Notes under the pieces: model-generated
Told to the model about the DNA's origin: nothing
The model's input: the letters and a program-made list of their open reading frames with translations, nothing else
Database searches by the model: none
Part shown: piece after piece, positions 1-12,525 of the stretch
Position numbering within the stretch: position 1 is the stretch's first letter
Layout of the letters: every line of letters begins with the position of its first letter
Assembly (NCBI GenBank): GCA_016647705.1
Contig: CM028333.1
Span: 5,053,616 to 5,117,615, forward strand
Length of the DNA: 64,000 nucleotides
Direction of reading: 5' to 3'
DNA from: Eucommia ulmoides
Lineage: Eukaryota; Streptophyta; Magnoliopsida; Garryales; Eucommiaceae
Made by a program: the position numbers and the translations under genes

Positions 1-2238
1 TCAGATAGGTGTATGGGTGTGATTGCTCGTCGTCCAGTCAGTGTATGTGTGTTGTCGTCTGTCAGTTTGGCCGGCAGTGGTTAGAGAGAAATAACTCGCT
101 AGCGGTGAGATTTCAAAATAGTAAAACCGAAATGCAATTGGTGAGATCCAACGTTGCCGTCGTTGTGTGGGTATGACCGTTCGGTTATGTGTGTGCGTTC
201 TGTTCTCATGGGTGTAAGTCGAGAGTGGAGCAGTGATCGGTGGGGTGTCGTCGGCCAGAAGTTTTGTCCGACAGTAGTGGCTATGATCGTGAGTGCGTGT
301 TGTGTGGGTTGCGGTGTGTGTGTGTGTGTTGTCATTTGGCCAGTCGGTAGAGGAGGTGAGTGAGAGTGGGTGTGAACAGTGAAGTCGGCCGGTGGCTGAA
401 GCAGACGCAGACGTAGAAACGGGATGAAGAAACGCAGAAAAGAAGAAGAAGAAAGAAAAAGGAAAAAGAAAAAGAAATTACGCAAACCACCCCAAATAAA
501 AATCAAAACTCAATCTTGCGACCAACGGAAAAGTCGGAAGAGGTAGAATTCCGAATTTCTTTAATATATGTATGTAATTGTCTAAATGTGAAATACGTAT
601 TATTATTATCAGTGAAATTAGTGTTATTCCTTCGCATGAATAAATTCGATATAGTAAACTGTAACAGAGTAATATTAGTTAAATAGCAGTATTTCATAAT
701 AAAACGCGAGAAGTAGGAAATTACGAAAATTTGGGTTGCATGGCATAATTAAGTTATTTTTATATAAAATATTAATTTAGGCCATGTCACTATTAGGTTC
801 GCAGGCACCGGAGAACCGGTAGAGAATAGGCGGTCAAAATATTTGAAAACGGATAATCATGTGAGTGTACTGTCTTCTTGCCAAACTATTTTTATATCTA
901 TATATGATAGAAAATGGTTATATTTAAATTAGATGCTTTTAAAAATGAAGTGGATCAAGCAGGTTTTGGGTGAGTTGGTCAAAATGGATTTTCATTAAAT
1001 TACGTTGGTTTTGAAAGAAAGTTGAAAAGAATTTTCGTCGGACTTGGTGGTTTTAAAAGAGAGTGAAAAATATCTGTTTTTCTAAAAATGCATGATTTTC
1101 TAAAAAATAAAGAGAAAAAATGGTTTCGTTGAAATTAGACGGTTTTCAAACAAAGGTGAAAAATATGATTTTCGGATTAAATCAGTTTTGGAGATAGATG
1201 TTGATATTATTGATTTGTAGTTTGATGATGTTGTTATTGTTTTGTCGATACTGTTGATTTTATCTGCTTCGATAAAGCGTTGATTATTCATTGAGTTGTA
1301 GTTTGATGATGATATAATTGTATTGATGAAGTGGTTGATTGTGGGCAGAGTTGTTATTGTTGAGATGGAGATGAATTGTTGTTGTTGAGGTGAGTTGGAG
1401 ATTGGTGTTGGATTTTCATCCGTCTGGCATAGTCCAGTGGAGCGTTATTTCACCCGCTTGGCATAGTCCAGCGGAGCGTTGTTCACCCGTCTGGTATAGT
1501 CCAGCGGAGCGTTGTTATATCCCGCTAGGAAGGCATATCCTATGAGATACGGTACCGTTGCAACTCCCGATCATGAGGTTAAAACGATCACATAGCTAGC
1601 TGAGGTGTGGTGTGGTGTGGTGTGGTGAGGTGTGGTGTGATGTGGTGTCGTATGTGGTGTTTTGTCATATTTGGTATTTTGACATATATGGTGATGTGGT
1701 GTGTTATTATATCGTCTTGGTGTTTTATCATGTTATTTTATGTTAATGGTTTGAATGGATTTCATATATTTGATATATATATAGATGATGATTCTAAATG
1801 GTAGGAAGAAGAAGTTTTCTCGTGGTATATGATTTTTATATTACTGTTAAAAATGTGTTTATTTATACGCGTTATGCTTGATCCATTTAGATGTTGTATT
1901 ATTTAGAATGTATTATTATTTGAAAAATGTTTTTATTAAGAAGGCAGTACACTCGCTGGTGAAACGGTTAGGAGTCGGTCCCCTACTGGTACTAGGTAGA
2001 GCTATGTGATGGAGTCATATAAGAGTTTTGAGATGAGCTGTCAGAGGCGAACCTATAAAAGGGTTCATGGATAAATATATTTTGTGAGGAAATTTTCGGG
2101 ACCGGTGTGTCCCCATAATAGATGATTGTATATCTAAATGTATGTATATTGTCGTTCATTAGTTGATTGGATGTTGGTGATGTCATGTTGTCGTCACGTC
2201 GGTCTTGGGATGACGGGTGTCCGGGATGGGGTGTGACA
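1..2238. mobile_element. Long LTR fragment, copy 1 (LTR-retrotransposon fossil)
   Basis: The window opens inside a long terminal repeat. Blocks of it recur in the same order and orientation in the copy at 13670-16627: about 950-980 matches 15470-15500, 1525-1590 matches 16005-16070, 1935-2015 matches 16320-16400, and the last 60 bases match the other copy's end. It finishes in GTGTGACA, so it has the CA end expected of an LTR. No coding sequence is visible. Long LTRs of this style are known from plant Ty3/gypsy elements; that family assignment is inference. The left end is outside the window. Confidence 0.7.
1601..1650. repeat. GGTGT-type pentanucleotide repeat inside the LTR
   Basis: A run of imperfect TGTGG/GGTGT units lies inside the first LTR copy. 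The equivalent position of the second LTR copy (about 16080-16120) has only a trace of it, so it probably expanded after the copies separated. Confidence 0.6.
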
Positions 2239-3279
2239 GATTTTGCCCTAAAAACAACAATAAGTTACTTGAAGAACAAAAGTTCTTTACATGTTCGGAC
2301 ATAAAAATGCAATTTTTCTTTTCGGTGTTTGGCTAAGATTTTGACTAAAATGCACATTTAGAGCATCTTTAACGGGAGAGTCATCCCTCTAGAGTATAGA
2401 GAGATTCAATAATAGTCATTTTGCCTAAACAAATTGGGAAAACACAGTTCCAATGGAGAAGCTCTCGCCCGAGTGCAAAGCCTTAATTTTGCAAGCCATT
2501 CCTACCTCACGTCAATAGGTGAGGCAATTTTTTGGCGCTCAAATTTCATGTTGTTGGGCTAAATCTAGGCTTAATCTTGGTCTTTTGGTGATTTTTTTTT
2601 CTCTCTCCTCCATGTCCATGTTTGCTGCTCTTGTCTCTTCTGTCTCAAATATCGAATTTGAATGCTTATTTGTGTTGGACTATTTTCATGTTTATGTTGA
2701 TTTAAATTACTATGCATGGAGTTATTTTATGGTTTTGCCAAGTATAAATGACTAATTGAGTTGGAGTTGCGCACATTTTGATCATTCAAAAACTAGGCCA
2801 AAAGGGGACTTATACACACCAAGCATGACACATGAAATTTGCTTTTTCTTTTTTCTTTTTTCTTTTTATTAAAAAAAAAACACCAAGTGTCAATTTAGAT
2901 AACAATTGATATCTCCAAGATCTTTATCCACTAATTACTAATTTGGATCACTAGCCAGGTTTCATTTGATAAAACACCCATTTCATTCCAACTTGACCTT
3001 AAGAAATCAAGATGGTAATCACCCTATTTAGTGCATAGCCCATGTGGCCCATAAACCCAACATAAAGTGCAACTCTAATGGTGGGCATAAGTGGATTAAA
3101 AGTTCCCCCTTGATGCCTAATTTATGGGTATCATGGTACCATCTCCATCTAAGAATACTATTTCTAATATTCCAATAATGTACTATTAGATTTGGAACAA
3201 CCGACTGGATTAATTAAAATTTTTAACGAGAAATAATATATGTTATGTTAATGAGATAACACTTGTTGAACTAATCACT
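2239..3279. other. Gene-free stretch with a possible decayed MITE
   Basis: No coding sequence is convincing here. The segment 2359-2480 contains GAGCATCTTTAACGGGAGAG and a related GGAGAAGCTC box, a pattern common in plant MITEs, but I could not define both ends. The remainder is AT-rich with a pyrimidine run near 2845-2870. Confidence 0.35.
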
Positions 3280-5160
3280 CATTCTAAATTCAATTGGTGT
3301 TAGGAAAAGCATATATCCTAATTTTATAGTGCATTCAACACACATAAACACTGACTGCATTCGACTGTGAGTCGACACGTAGCCTCTACCAACAGCAGTG
3401 CATTCGACACACATAAACACCCATTGCATTTGACGGTGAATTGATCGTACCTGAGCATCTACTACCAAAACAAACGCTATCAAAACTTGGCCAACAATCT
3501 CCCTCTCAACAATTGCTCTCCATGGGAATTGAGCCCATGACTTGGACTATGATACCACTTATGGGGAAGCAATACATTTTTCCAGCTAGATGGTCAGTCT
3601 TATAAATTCAAAATTCACATATAATTGACATGATTCAACCAAACTTTGCCTACGTTCATAGAGAGAAAACAATTTCACTATATGAATAGAAATTATAGGG
3701 ATGAGGTAAATTTTCATACACTCAATTTACCCACTCAATAATCTCCCTATCAAGTTATCTATATGTGTTTATTCACTGCCTCACCATATTCATCTTATTA
3801 TCTGAAGGTTTACCCATAACCTCTTTGTGGCCATGGCCAAAGGCTCTTGCCTTTCTCTCTCAAATGTTACATCTTGTCTGAATTCTTATAAACTTTTGAA
3901 TTCAATGTCTATTCATAATCTGAGAGAATGATGAAGTGGGTATTATGGAAAAGTTCAAAACGTGTTACTATTCACACGGATTGTATTGTTCACTAGACGG
4001 TGGAAACGTGTTAATGTTCATACATACGTAACTATTCACGTGTATAGTATTGTTCACTGTTGGTGGGAACGCGTTACAGTTCATGTGATTGACATTGTTC
4101 CTGCATTGGAAACTTAAGACAACACCAACAATTCTCCACCTGTGGTTGATTTTTCCACGTGGCCGAAAAAAACATTCTCCCTTCCATTGATCGGGCAATC
4201 ACACTTCTTTATTGGGATGGCCGCACCCCTTCACTAGGATGCTAAATAAAACATTGTCTACTCCAACATTTACAATTCTCAAAACTAAGAATTGCCATGC
4301 TCCACCATAAAAAGCATATGCACTTAGAATTAACGAATTCAATGATTTCCAACTTTGACACATATTGAAAAATAATTGCAAACAAAATTATGTTGCAAGC
4401 TTCCATGTTTTGCTTGTTCGGAAGTTTCACTCGTCATCGACATCATATTCCACCACACACCCTACAACTACTGCGGAACTAGTGCTCGTGCGCAAACATG
4501 TACCTGCCAATATAACACATCCTTATCTTGACATCTTTATTTGTCATGCCGCATGATGTGAATGCCCTTATTAGATGACATTATCAGCATGATGTGAATG
4601 CCCTTATTAGATGACATTATCATCATCTCCCACCGAGGCAATAGAAAATCTATTAGCATAATTACTGGGGCAAACTACGGAACTTGTTGCTTTTCCTAAA
4701 CAATTTGTTTTAAGGTGCCCAGATGTTCTTTATCTGCTTGTAATACTGGACACATGTTTGACAATAGCTTATCCTGTCAGAGTACCACCCTTCAGTCTGT
4801 ACAGCTCACCAACTTTCTATTTTGAACATTCCTTCACTAACAAAATATTATGTGGCTCCACTAGCGACTTGACTTTAGCTTCAACTCAACGAGGCTTAGC
4901 TTGATGAGCAAAATACCCCGGTGTTTGGCAGTGAAAAAATGCTCTGGTAACTCAATCGCGCTCTAATATCACTTGTTGGATCTCAAGTGCTACCGTTTGT
5001 CCCAAATCCAAATGGTGACATGAAAGGCACATTACCCTACCTTACAATGCATTCGATACAACCATGCGTCCCTGACATTCGACTATAAAATGACTTGCAC
5101 CAAGGCATCTGTCACAGGAAACTCATTGCCAAAACCTGCTCAACAATAATTACATCATTA
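3280..5160. mobile_element. Decayed non-autonomous LTR-type sequence
   Basis: Two stretches look like remains of LTR junctions read on the minus strand. CTATGATACCA at 3547-3557 and GCTCTAATATCA at about 4960-4971 resemble the reverse complement of an initiator-tRNA-Met primer-binding site, and each is followed to the right by LTR-like sequence. A box containing GCATTCGACACACATAAACAC occurs in tandem at about 3331 and 3400, and a related box occurs near 5050. No gag or pol reading frame remains. It appears old and broken in many places; exact ends cannot be set. Confidence 0.35.
4551..4622. repeat. Exact 36-bp tandem duplication
   Basis: The block starting GCATGATGTGAATGCCC (4551-4586) is repeated immediately without mismatch at 4587-4622. 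The perfect match points to a recent local duplication by replication slippage. Confidence 0.9.
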
Positions 5161-5844
5161 ACAAAATAAATCTACATTAAATAAGAGATTTTTTAATAAA
5201 TAATTAATGAAATCTACATGTAGGATAAGAACCCACATAAAAGTGAGAGAACAATACAATGTGGAAAAGTGCACCCTTAAGATTGTTTATTAATGTGATT
5301 AATCGAGGTACGCTTAACCTGACCCGAACACACCTTACCGAAAAAATTAAAAATAAATAAATAAGAATTTTAACCAACTTAGATAGTGGGAATAGATTAT
5401 ACTTAAAGAGATCTTGCAACCACCGAAAGAGATCACATTTTTTTTTTATCTTTTTCTATCTTGATTTGTCTTCCTCAAAACCATCAAACCAACAACAAAA
5501 GTAGTGAATATGTACTATGTTCTTTAATTGGTATGTGGAAATTAACATTATCTTTTATTCAATCCTCAAACTCCCTTTAAATTTGAACCCTCCACATTGG
5601 AAACCACATAATATTTTTCTTGTGTGTAAAGGAGCATAGGCATCATTTTTTATTATTATTATTATTCTTTCTCATGGTCCAATCAGGCATCATGTTGTCT
5701 TTTGAAGATAGATTAGTATTTTTCTTTCCACATATGCAAGGCATTTTAGACTTTTTAAAGTTTATAGTCATGTTTATATAGCTTTAAGATCTTAGGAGAT
5801 ATGACTTATGGATCTTTAGTGCTATTGTTTCTGTATTTTTCTAA

Positions 5845-6335
5845 GAAGGGGTTTGAACCGTTTGTACCCCTGAATTGACCACAATCTCACTTTGGTCCCC
5901 ATAGTTTAAATTTGAACAAATCACACATTAAATAGTCATTATCCCCATTATAATTTTGGACGGAAAAGAGTCATTTGTGTACATGTGACTACTTTTAAGG
6001 GCTTTAATGGATATTTTGAGTCTCCTCCATTTTTCCCTCTTGTTCTCATTCATGTCCAAATACTCAAAAGTCAAAAATATAGATATAAAATATACATATA
6101 TACAGTTTTTTTAATAGAAAATTTGTAAAGGGCAACAAAAGATGATGTAAATACTCCTAAGGTCCTCTTAAAAGTAGTTGGGTGTATGATAGGTGATGGA
6201 TTGATAAGTGGATCTATTACTTTGGACTGAAGTGGATCAATAGAAAATTTCAAGGTCAAATTGAAACTACAAGGACCAAAGTGAAATAATAATCAAACTT
6301 TAGGAGTCTAAAATATCAAAATCCTATTTAAGAAA
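5845..6335. mobile_element. MITE-like inverted-repeat element
   Basis: The left end (about 5848-5920, containing CTCACTTTGGTCCCCATAGTTT) is an imperfect reverse complement of the right end (about 6255-6330, containing AACTACAAGGACCAAAGTG). Arms are about 65-70 bp and the centre is non-coding. No convincing target duplication was seen, so the superfamily is open. Confidence 0.55.
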
Positions 6336-6704
6336 AATGGAAAGGAATTTATTCAATCATCTATAACTATATATAGATGATTAATTTAAAGTAGTATCAC
6401 GATTACAAATTCAACAATTAGTTCATATCATAATAAAAGACAAAATTTATATAATAAGTAGCTATGATCAACAAGTCTTATTATATCATTTTTAATTACA
6501 AAATATTCAGTTAACTATTCCAAAATATTTGGTTAAAATCGTATTTTTCTCGATTGTAATTTGTGAGTGAAGTTTGTTGTGTTTAATGAAAGGTGTAGTC
6601 GGAAGTTTACAAAAAGAAGGATTTATATAATTCACTTCTTTTGTTATTTTACTTAAAATTAGAAATATCTCATGTTATTTAAAAAATATTATTTACCTCT
6701 CATC

Positions 6705-7360
6705 CTTTTGGTCAAACACAATTTAGTTTTTCTATACATTAAAAATTAATAAAACTTTTACTTTAATGATAATTTACCCTTAACCATTTTAAATAATCAA
6801 ATAATTAAAAATTAAATTACATAAATATCTCTTAATTTTTTTTTTTTAAAATATTTTCCCTCTTTATTTTTTTGCACTAACATCCCTATTTAAAAATAAA
6901 AAAATAAAAAAAATTACCCCTTTATTTAAAAAAAAAAAAAAAAACTACCCCGTCCCCCCTCCCCTACCCAACCGAAACAACCACCACCATCCACTGGACC
7001 CGCCAAAATTTTCTACCTCCTCCTTCTTCTTCTTTTTACTTCTTCTTCAAATTCAGTGATAGATCTCATAGTGTTGTCACAGATCTGTCACGATATCGCA
7101 AAATATCGCGACCGAGAGAGAGAAGGATGAAGAAGAAAGAGGAAAGGAAAATAGGATTCCAATGGGGCACAATGGTAGTGGATGTTGTGAGGGGTAAATA
7201 TAATTATTTAAAAAATTAAGAGTAAAATATATATATTATAAAAATAGGGGGTGTTAATGAATTTAAAAACAAAAAAAAAAAGGTTTTTTTTTAAATAAGA
7301 GAATAACATTTATGTCTTTTTGAAAAAAAAAAACTGATATTTTTCAAACGACCAAAAAAA
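6705..7360. mobile_element. Long inverted-repeat element with GC-richer core
   Basis: AT-rich arms at about 6705-6920 and 7195-7360 are imperfect inverted copies: TTTTGGTCAAACAC on the left faces CAAACGACCAAAA on the right, and GCACTAACATCCCTATTT faces AAAATAGGGGGTGTTAATG. The core (6940-7190) is richer in GC, with CCACCACCATCC and a GAAGAAG/CTTCTTC-rich stretch. The structure suggests a MITE or Mutator-like non-autonomous element. Ends are approximate. Confidence 0.4.
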
Positions 7361-7609
7361 ATTGTAATAATTGTATATATCGTTTCATAGGACAATTAAT
7401 TAACTATCTCAAATTAAAAATATAAAAAATAGAAAGGAGATTTTATTATTTAGTCATTTGTAGAGTACTTGTTTAGAATTCAAACTTGGGGACCACTTTT
7501 TTCCACCCATAAATTGTTTAGAAAAAGTTCCTTGTATTTTGCCCACTCTGTTTTGCAATATTTACGAATCTGTCATTTTGTCATATGTAACAAAACAAAA
7601 ATTGGACAA

Positions 7610-8701
7610 TAGTGCATTAATGTTAACATAAACTGTTCAGACACTATATTACAAAATTATATTTTGAATTCATGTTAACGTTGTTGAATCTTTTTTTTTT
7701 TTTTTTAATGTCAATGCATCTCTCTCAATCTATTTGTTTGTATGTGTTATGTTAACATTAACTTAATTTCATCACATTACGTATTTTTGGTTTTTTCTTG
7801 AATATTTAGTTTATTTTGTGTGTGTTTAATTTAACGCATCTTGTTCATCTGTTTTGTGTGTGTTATTTATGTTACAAAACTACAATTTGAATTCTACATT
7901 AATGTTAACGCAATTTTTTTTTTAATTTTTTTTTTGTGTATTCCATTTTACCATATCTTTTTTTGTCTGTTTTGTGCATTAATGGTAACACATTTTTAAC
8001 CATCGAACTGTGGTTTTATCGTTAACGTATTTTGATTTTTTTACTTGAATATTTAAAGTATTTTACTTAAATATTTATGTTAACATCATGTTTCATACTG
8101 TTGTCTTGTGCGCATTAACATTAAACTACCATATATGGTATTTTATCATTTTGACTTGACGTATGTTTGGGTTTGATATGCGTTGCACTTTTTTTTTGTT
8201 TCTTCTGTGTTAAAATATCAAAAGATTCTAATTTGTGTTAACGTTAACACACAATTTTCTAAGCTCCATGTGTTAACGTTAACTCATTCATGTTATCTGA
8301 ACTCAAAAAATGTAAGAGATTAAAAAAGAAAAACATTGACGTTAATGTTAAAAAATACATATTTTTTGAGTATCTTCTGTATTAACGCTAACACATTCAT
8401 ATTGCCCAGAAAAACATGTGTGCAAAAATCATACAAATATTAACGTTAACGTAAAAAATGAACTACCCCATCCACGTTAATATACATTTTCTTGATTCTC
8501 CGGTGTTAGCGTTAACACATTCATATTGTTTGAAAAATTCATGTGATAAATGAAAAAAAAAATATACTGACATTAACATTAAAAAAATAGACATTTGGGG
8601 GGTATCGTATGTGTTAACGTTAACACGTCAAATATTGTCCAAAAAAATATGTGTGCAAAATTAAAAATTGGTGCGCGTTAACGTTAGCGTTATTGCATTT
8701 C

Positions 8702-8737
<36 letters not shown>

Positions 8738-9050
8738 TCACGTTAATGTTAATGAACACATGTCCTTGCATTTGACGTTCTTTTTGTGTTGACGTTCTTT
8801 TCGTCCATGTTTTTTTTCTTCACGTTAACACATCTCTCCATCAATTTTGTATGTTACGTTAACGTTAACTCATCATACTTTATCTGTTTTTGTATACGTT
8901 AACGTTTACTCATTTTGAACAATAACTTTGCCTATATTTTTTTTTTTTTAGTTGTTTATTGTATGCGTTAACGTTTACCAATTGTCAAACCTTATCTATA
9001 TTACAAAATTACAATTTAAAAATTCACGTTAACGTTAAAGCATTTTTCAT
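7610..9050. repeat. Field of GTTAAC / GTTAACGTTAAC palindromes, decayed minisatellite
   Basis: By my reading about 20 exact GTTAAC hexamers fall in about 1.4 kb, many as the perfect dyad GTTAACGTTAAC (near 8240, 8275, 8612 and 8862) or near variants such as GTTAACGTTTAC and GTTAATGTTAAC. From about 8270 to 8720 the dyads sit in a degenerate tandem unit of about 107-125 bp: TGTTAACGTTAACACATTCATATTG, or a close variant, recurs at about 8270, 8380, 8505 and 8612, each followed by a second GTTAAC-type site. The rest is T- and A-rich filler. No protein or RNA gene is evident. The most economical reading is an old satellite or minisatellite that still keeps its palindromic box. Confidence 0.75.
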
Positions 9051-9059
9051 ATATTTATT

Positions 9060-9410
9060 TGGTGGCCGACGGTTGTCCTAATCGAAAATGAACATCACCA
9101 CCGGTGAACAACATTGCTGAATTGAACATCAATACCGTCGAAAAATACTACCAACATGAACAACACTGCCGAATTAAACATCAAACTCAGGGGAAAAAAA
9201 ACAATAAGAAAACCATGAACTAGAGAAAGAGAAAGTGGGGAAGGTCCGGATCTGGCTGGTGGCCGGCGGTGGTTGCCAGATTTGGCTAGTATGGCTGATG
9301 GTTGTCCGAAATGAAAATAAAAATCACCACCGCAAACAACACCGTCGAATCAAACATCAACACCGCCAAAGAACATCACCAAAATGAATAACATCCGTCA
9401 CCATCAAGAA
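9060..9410. repeat. Diverged ~180-bp tandem duplication
   Basis: The block beginning near 9065 (GGCCGACGGTTGTCC, then repeated AACATCACCACC-type phrases) is repeated in diverged form from about 9290. Both are locally GC-richer than the surroundings. They contain trinucleotide-like CACCGC/AACATCA repeats and no open frame of note. Confidence 0.55.
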
Positions 9411-9459
9411 TTAGATAGAGAGATAAACTATCAGAATATTACACTCTACAACTGTGAGC

Positions 9460-9993
9460 AGTGAACTGTGTGTGTGCTTGTGTGAGAGAAAGAAGGATAA
9501 TCAATTGGTTTAGAGAGAAAATTTTGAAGAAAACTCACTGATTTCAGGATTCTTCTCTCTCGATCCATTCTACTCAAAGACGCGGCCAGATCTACGTGGA
9601 GTTTCAGGTAGAGAGAGAAAAACTAAATCCAAATCACATGGAGAGAGAGATAGAGAGAGGGTACCGACGGAATCTGAACTAAATAGAATAGCAGAGAGAG
9701 AGAGGTATGAACAGTCCCCTCACCGGCAAGAACTGTGTGTGTGATTGTGTGTGAGAGAGAGGGATAATCAATTGGTTAAGAGAGAAAATTTCAAAAGAAA
9801 ACTCATTGATTTCAGGATTCTTCTCTCTCGATCCATTCCACTCAAAGACGCAGCCGGATCTACGTGGAGTTTCAGGTAGAGAGAGAAAAACTAAATCCAA
9901 ATCACATGGAGAGATAGAGAGATAAAGAGGGGTACCAACGGAATCTGAACCAAATAGACTGGCAGAGAGAGATATGAACAGCCCCCTCACCTG
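9460..9993. repeat. ~267-bp tandem duplication
   Basis: GGATAATCAATTGG begins at 9495 and again at 9762. The following 230 bases match closely, including the ATCTACGTGGAGTTTCAGG and GGAATCTGAAC boxes and the GA-rich runs. The two copies are head to tail with few mismatches, so this duplication is younger than the flanking repeats. No gene is supported in either copy. Confidence 0.8.
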
Positions 9994-11536
9994 CAAGAAC
10001 AGCCCCCCTACAAAATCTGGGTTTTCGTCGCCACCGCCAGGGGAAGGGTTTTTGTCGTCGCCGCTAAGAACAACCCTCTCACCGACACTCTAATGGACTA
10101 TTCACCACTCACCAAAGAATCTTACCGATGACGATAACGATGCACGATGGTGACAGTAGAGGAGTGGTCGGCGATGAAGATCGATTGGATCTCTCGAAGT
10201 TATTCTTGGTATAGTGAATACTTGCTCCAATTGATCTCACAAGCTGTTTTTGGTATAGGTCATGGTTTAGAGAGAGAGATGGAGGGGTTAAGGTTTTCCA
10301 TCGGCTGAAAATGGAGGACGTAGAGACGACGAATTCGTACCAAGAGAGGATGGATTTGAGGAGGGTTTAGAGAGAGAGAGTGAGTGAACGTGGGTAAGGT
10401 TTAGAGAGATAATGAGGATTGTGAACTAGAAATAAAATAGAGATAGTTAACGTAAATGTGAAAGAGTGGGGTATATGTATCTTTTCACGTCTTATTTTGT
10501 CTATTCAAGAACTAAAAATTTAATTAAGATTTCAATGCCAAATGAACAGTTTAAAAATATCTAAATCCTACATTATGCCTTAAATAGAGAATAAATAATA
10601 AAAAAACTCAAATAGAAAAGCAAAATAATTGTCAACCTTTTTGATGTGCCAATTATTTTTGTTTTTATTTTTTTAGCATGTGAAATTGTGATGGGCCCCT
10701 TTACAAAGTGGTTTTTACCTTTTATCACTATTAAGATTTGGAATATGATACTAAGATAATCATCCATTATTAAATCAGGAAGGAAATTTTTTTTAATCAT
10801 ATAAATATAAATTTAAAAAATAAATGATCGGGATTGAACTTCTCCACTCTCTCAATTTACTAATTTCAAATTTTCTACACCACTCAATCTACTCATGGCC
10901 TAGATGAAAAGATAAAATATTTGGGACGAATTTTCCACTTAAAAATTTTATACTTCTGTTTTTAAAATAGTTTTCGTACCCTTTAAGTAACTTTATTAAT
11001 TATTTTTTAGTTATTTATTATTATTTTAAAATTATAAATTTAAAAATTGATATATTATTTTTAGGCATGAGAAATTTTTGTGAGTGTAATTACAAAAGTA
11101 AATAAATATTGAAATCTTTATTTTTTATTACATAGAACAACACAATTTGACTTTTAGAAAAAGTATGATTACCACTACAATGGTGGTGACGTTGCAAGCC
11201 AATCAAGTCTTCTTGAAGCTTAATCATTAAGTTCTCTGTTTTTTTTTTTTTCTCAACTAGTGGAATGACAATAATTAATTACCCAAAAGCGAGATGAAAA
11301 ATAGCTGGAAATCATGGTGGCTTATAACCTAAATTTTTAAAAATTCATCTGATTTCTTAAGATTTTTACAAAGATAATAAGTTGATTGACTTTTAAATTA
11401 ACGTCGTTGGACATAATGATCAATTAAAACTTTGTTAAAACTTAAGACTCGTGTTGTTACAATTAATTTTTGCATATATATATATATATTAGTAATTAGT
11501 CATGTTTAAAGACATTTTAATGTTATAATTACTTAT
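9994..11536. other. Gene-free stretch; repeat-derived
   Basis: 9994-10440 continues the GC-richer sequence with GTCGCCACCGCC-like boxes and AGAGAG runs. 10481-11536 is AT-rich. The segment 10800-10950 (GGGATTGAACTTCTCCACTC onwards) resembles, in reverse orientation, blocks near 30660-30740 and 32820-32930, so it belongs to a dispersed family. I see no coding sequence. Confidence 0.4.
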
Positions 11537-11544
11537 AAATAATT

Positions 11545-12363
11545 GGGGAAATTATATTTTAAACCCTCCAGGTATTGATACTTTTCTAGTTGATCTCTCT
11601 CCGTTTGAGCGTTTTATTTTAAACCCTCTATGTATTAACACATTTTTAATAGGTCCTTCCGTCAAAAAATCTGTTAAAACTAATAGAATAAAAGGACAAA
11701 ACCGTCATTTTACATATTTTCTATTTTTTTAATGATTTTTCTCTCTTTTTTCCCCTACATTTCTCAGTCTCTCTCTCGCTCAATTCTCTCTCCTTCTCTC
11801 TCCTCCCTCCCTCATTTCCTCTCTCTCTCTTTCTATTCATCCTTCCCTCATCTTCTCTCCCTCCTTCCCTCTCTCCCCGCCGACCCAAACAGGGGGTGAA
11901 AACACCCCCTGTTGAAAGGGGTAACAGGGATTTACCCCCTTCAACAGGGGGTCGTTCACTCCCTGTTTCGGGGGTGAAAATACCCTCAAAATAGGGGTGG
12001 TTCACCCCCTGTTGCCACCCCCCCATAATAGGGGGTGGTTCCGATCGGCGGGAAGAAGGAGAGAGAGAGAGGAATAGGGAGAGAAAGGGGAAATGAGGAA
12101 GAGAGAGAGGAAATGAGGAAGAAAGAGAGAGTCTTGAGCGGGAGAGAGAGAGATGGGTCAAAGAAAAAAAAAATATTAAAAAATCAAATAATATAAAATG
12201 ATGATTTGCCCTCACAATTCGGTTAGTTTAGACGATTTTTTTTGACAGAATGACTAATTAAAAACGTGCTGATACATAGAGAGTTTAAAATGAAACGCTC
12301 AAATGGAGAGGGACCAATTAGAAAAGTGTCAATACCTGGAGGGTTTAAAATGTAATTTTCCCT
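11545..12363. mobile_element. Long-TIR element A with 8-bp target duplication
   Basis: The element starts GGGGAAATTATATTTTAAACC and ends in the matching inverted sequence GGTTTAAAATGTAATTTTCCCT. The arms are roughly 130 bp. Both sides carry a perfect 8-bp target duplication AAATAATT (11537-11544 and 12364-12371). The core holds CT/GA-rich runs and several G-rich palindromes of the form GGGGGTGAAAACACCCCC. The same family occurs at 33325-34049. An 8-bp duplication is typical of hAT transposons, but such long arms are unusual for hAT MITEs. Reading frames across it are products of the simple repeats. Confidence 0.85.
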
Positions 12364-12525
12364 AAATAATTTTATAGAATCTAAAATTATAATTTTAAAC
12401 TTAATTGATGATGCTAAAAATGGATCAAAGGATTCAAACCCCTCATGTTTTAACGTTTTGTACGATATTCCTGCACTCCCAACTAGAGGTACTTGGGAAG
12501 CTTGGCACTTGATCGAATTTGACGT

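Noticed and set aside
5848-6330. Transposase gene within the inverted-repeat element
   Set aside because: Only a 62-residue frame without transposase motifs is present, so the element is non-coding.
11721-12215. 164-residue minus-strand reading frame
   Set aside because: It is composed of the CT/GA runs and G-rich palindromes of long-TIR element A, and the residues are Ser/Leu/Arg/Glu low complexity.
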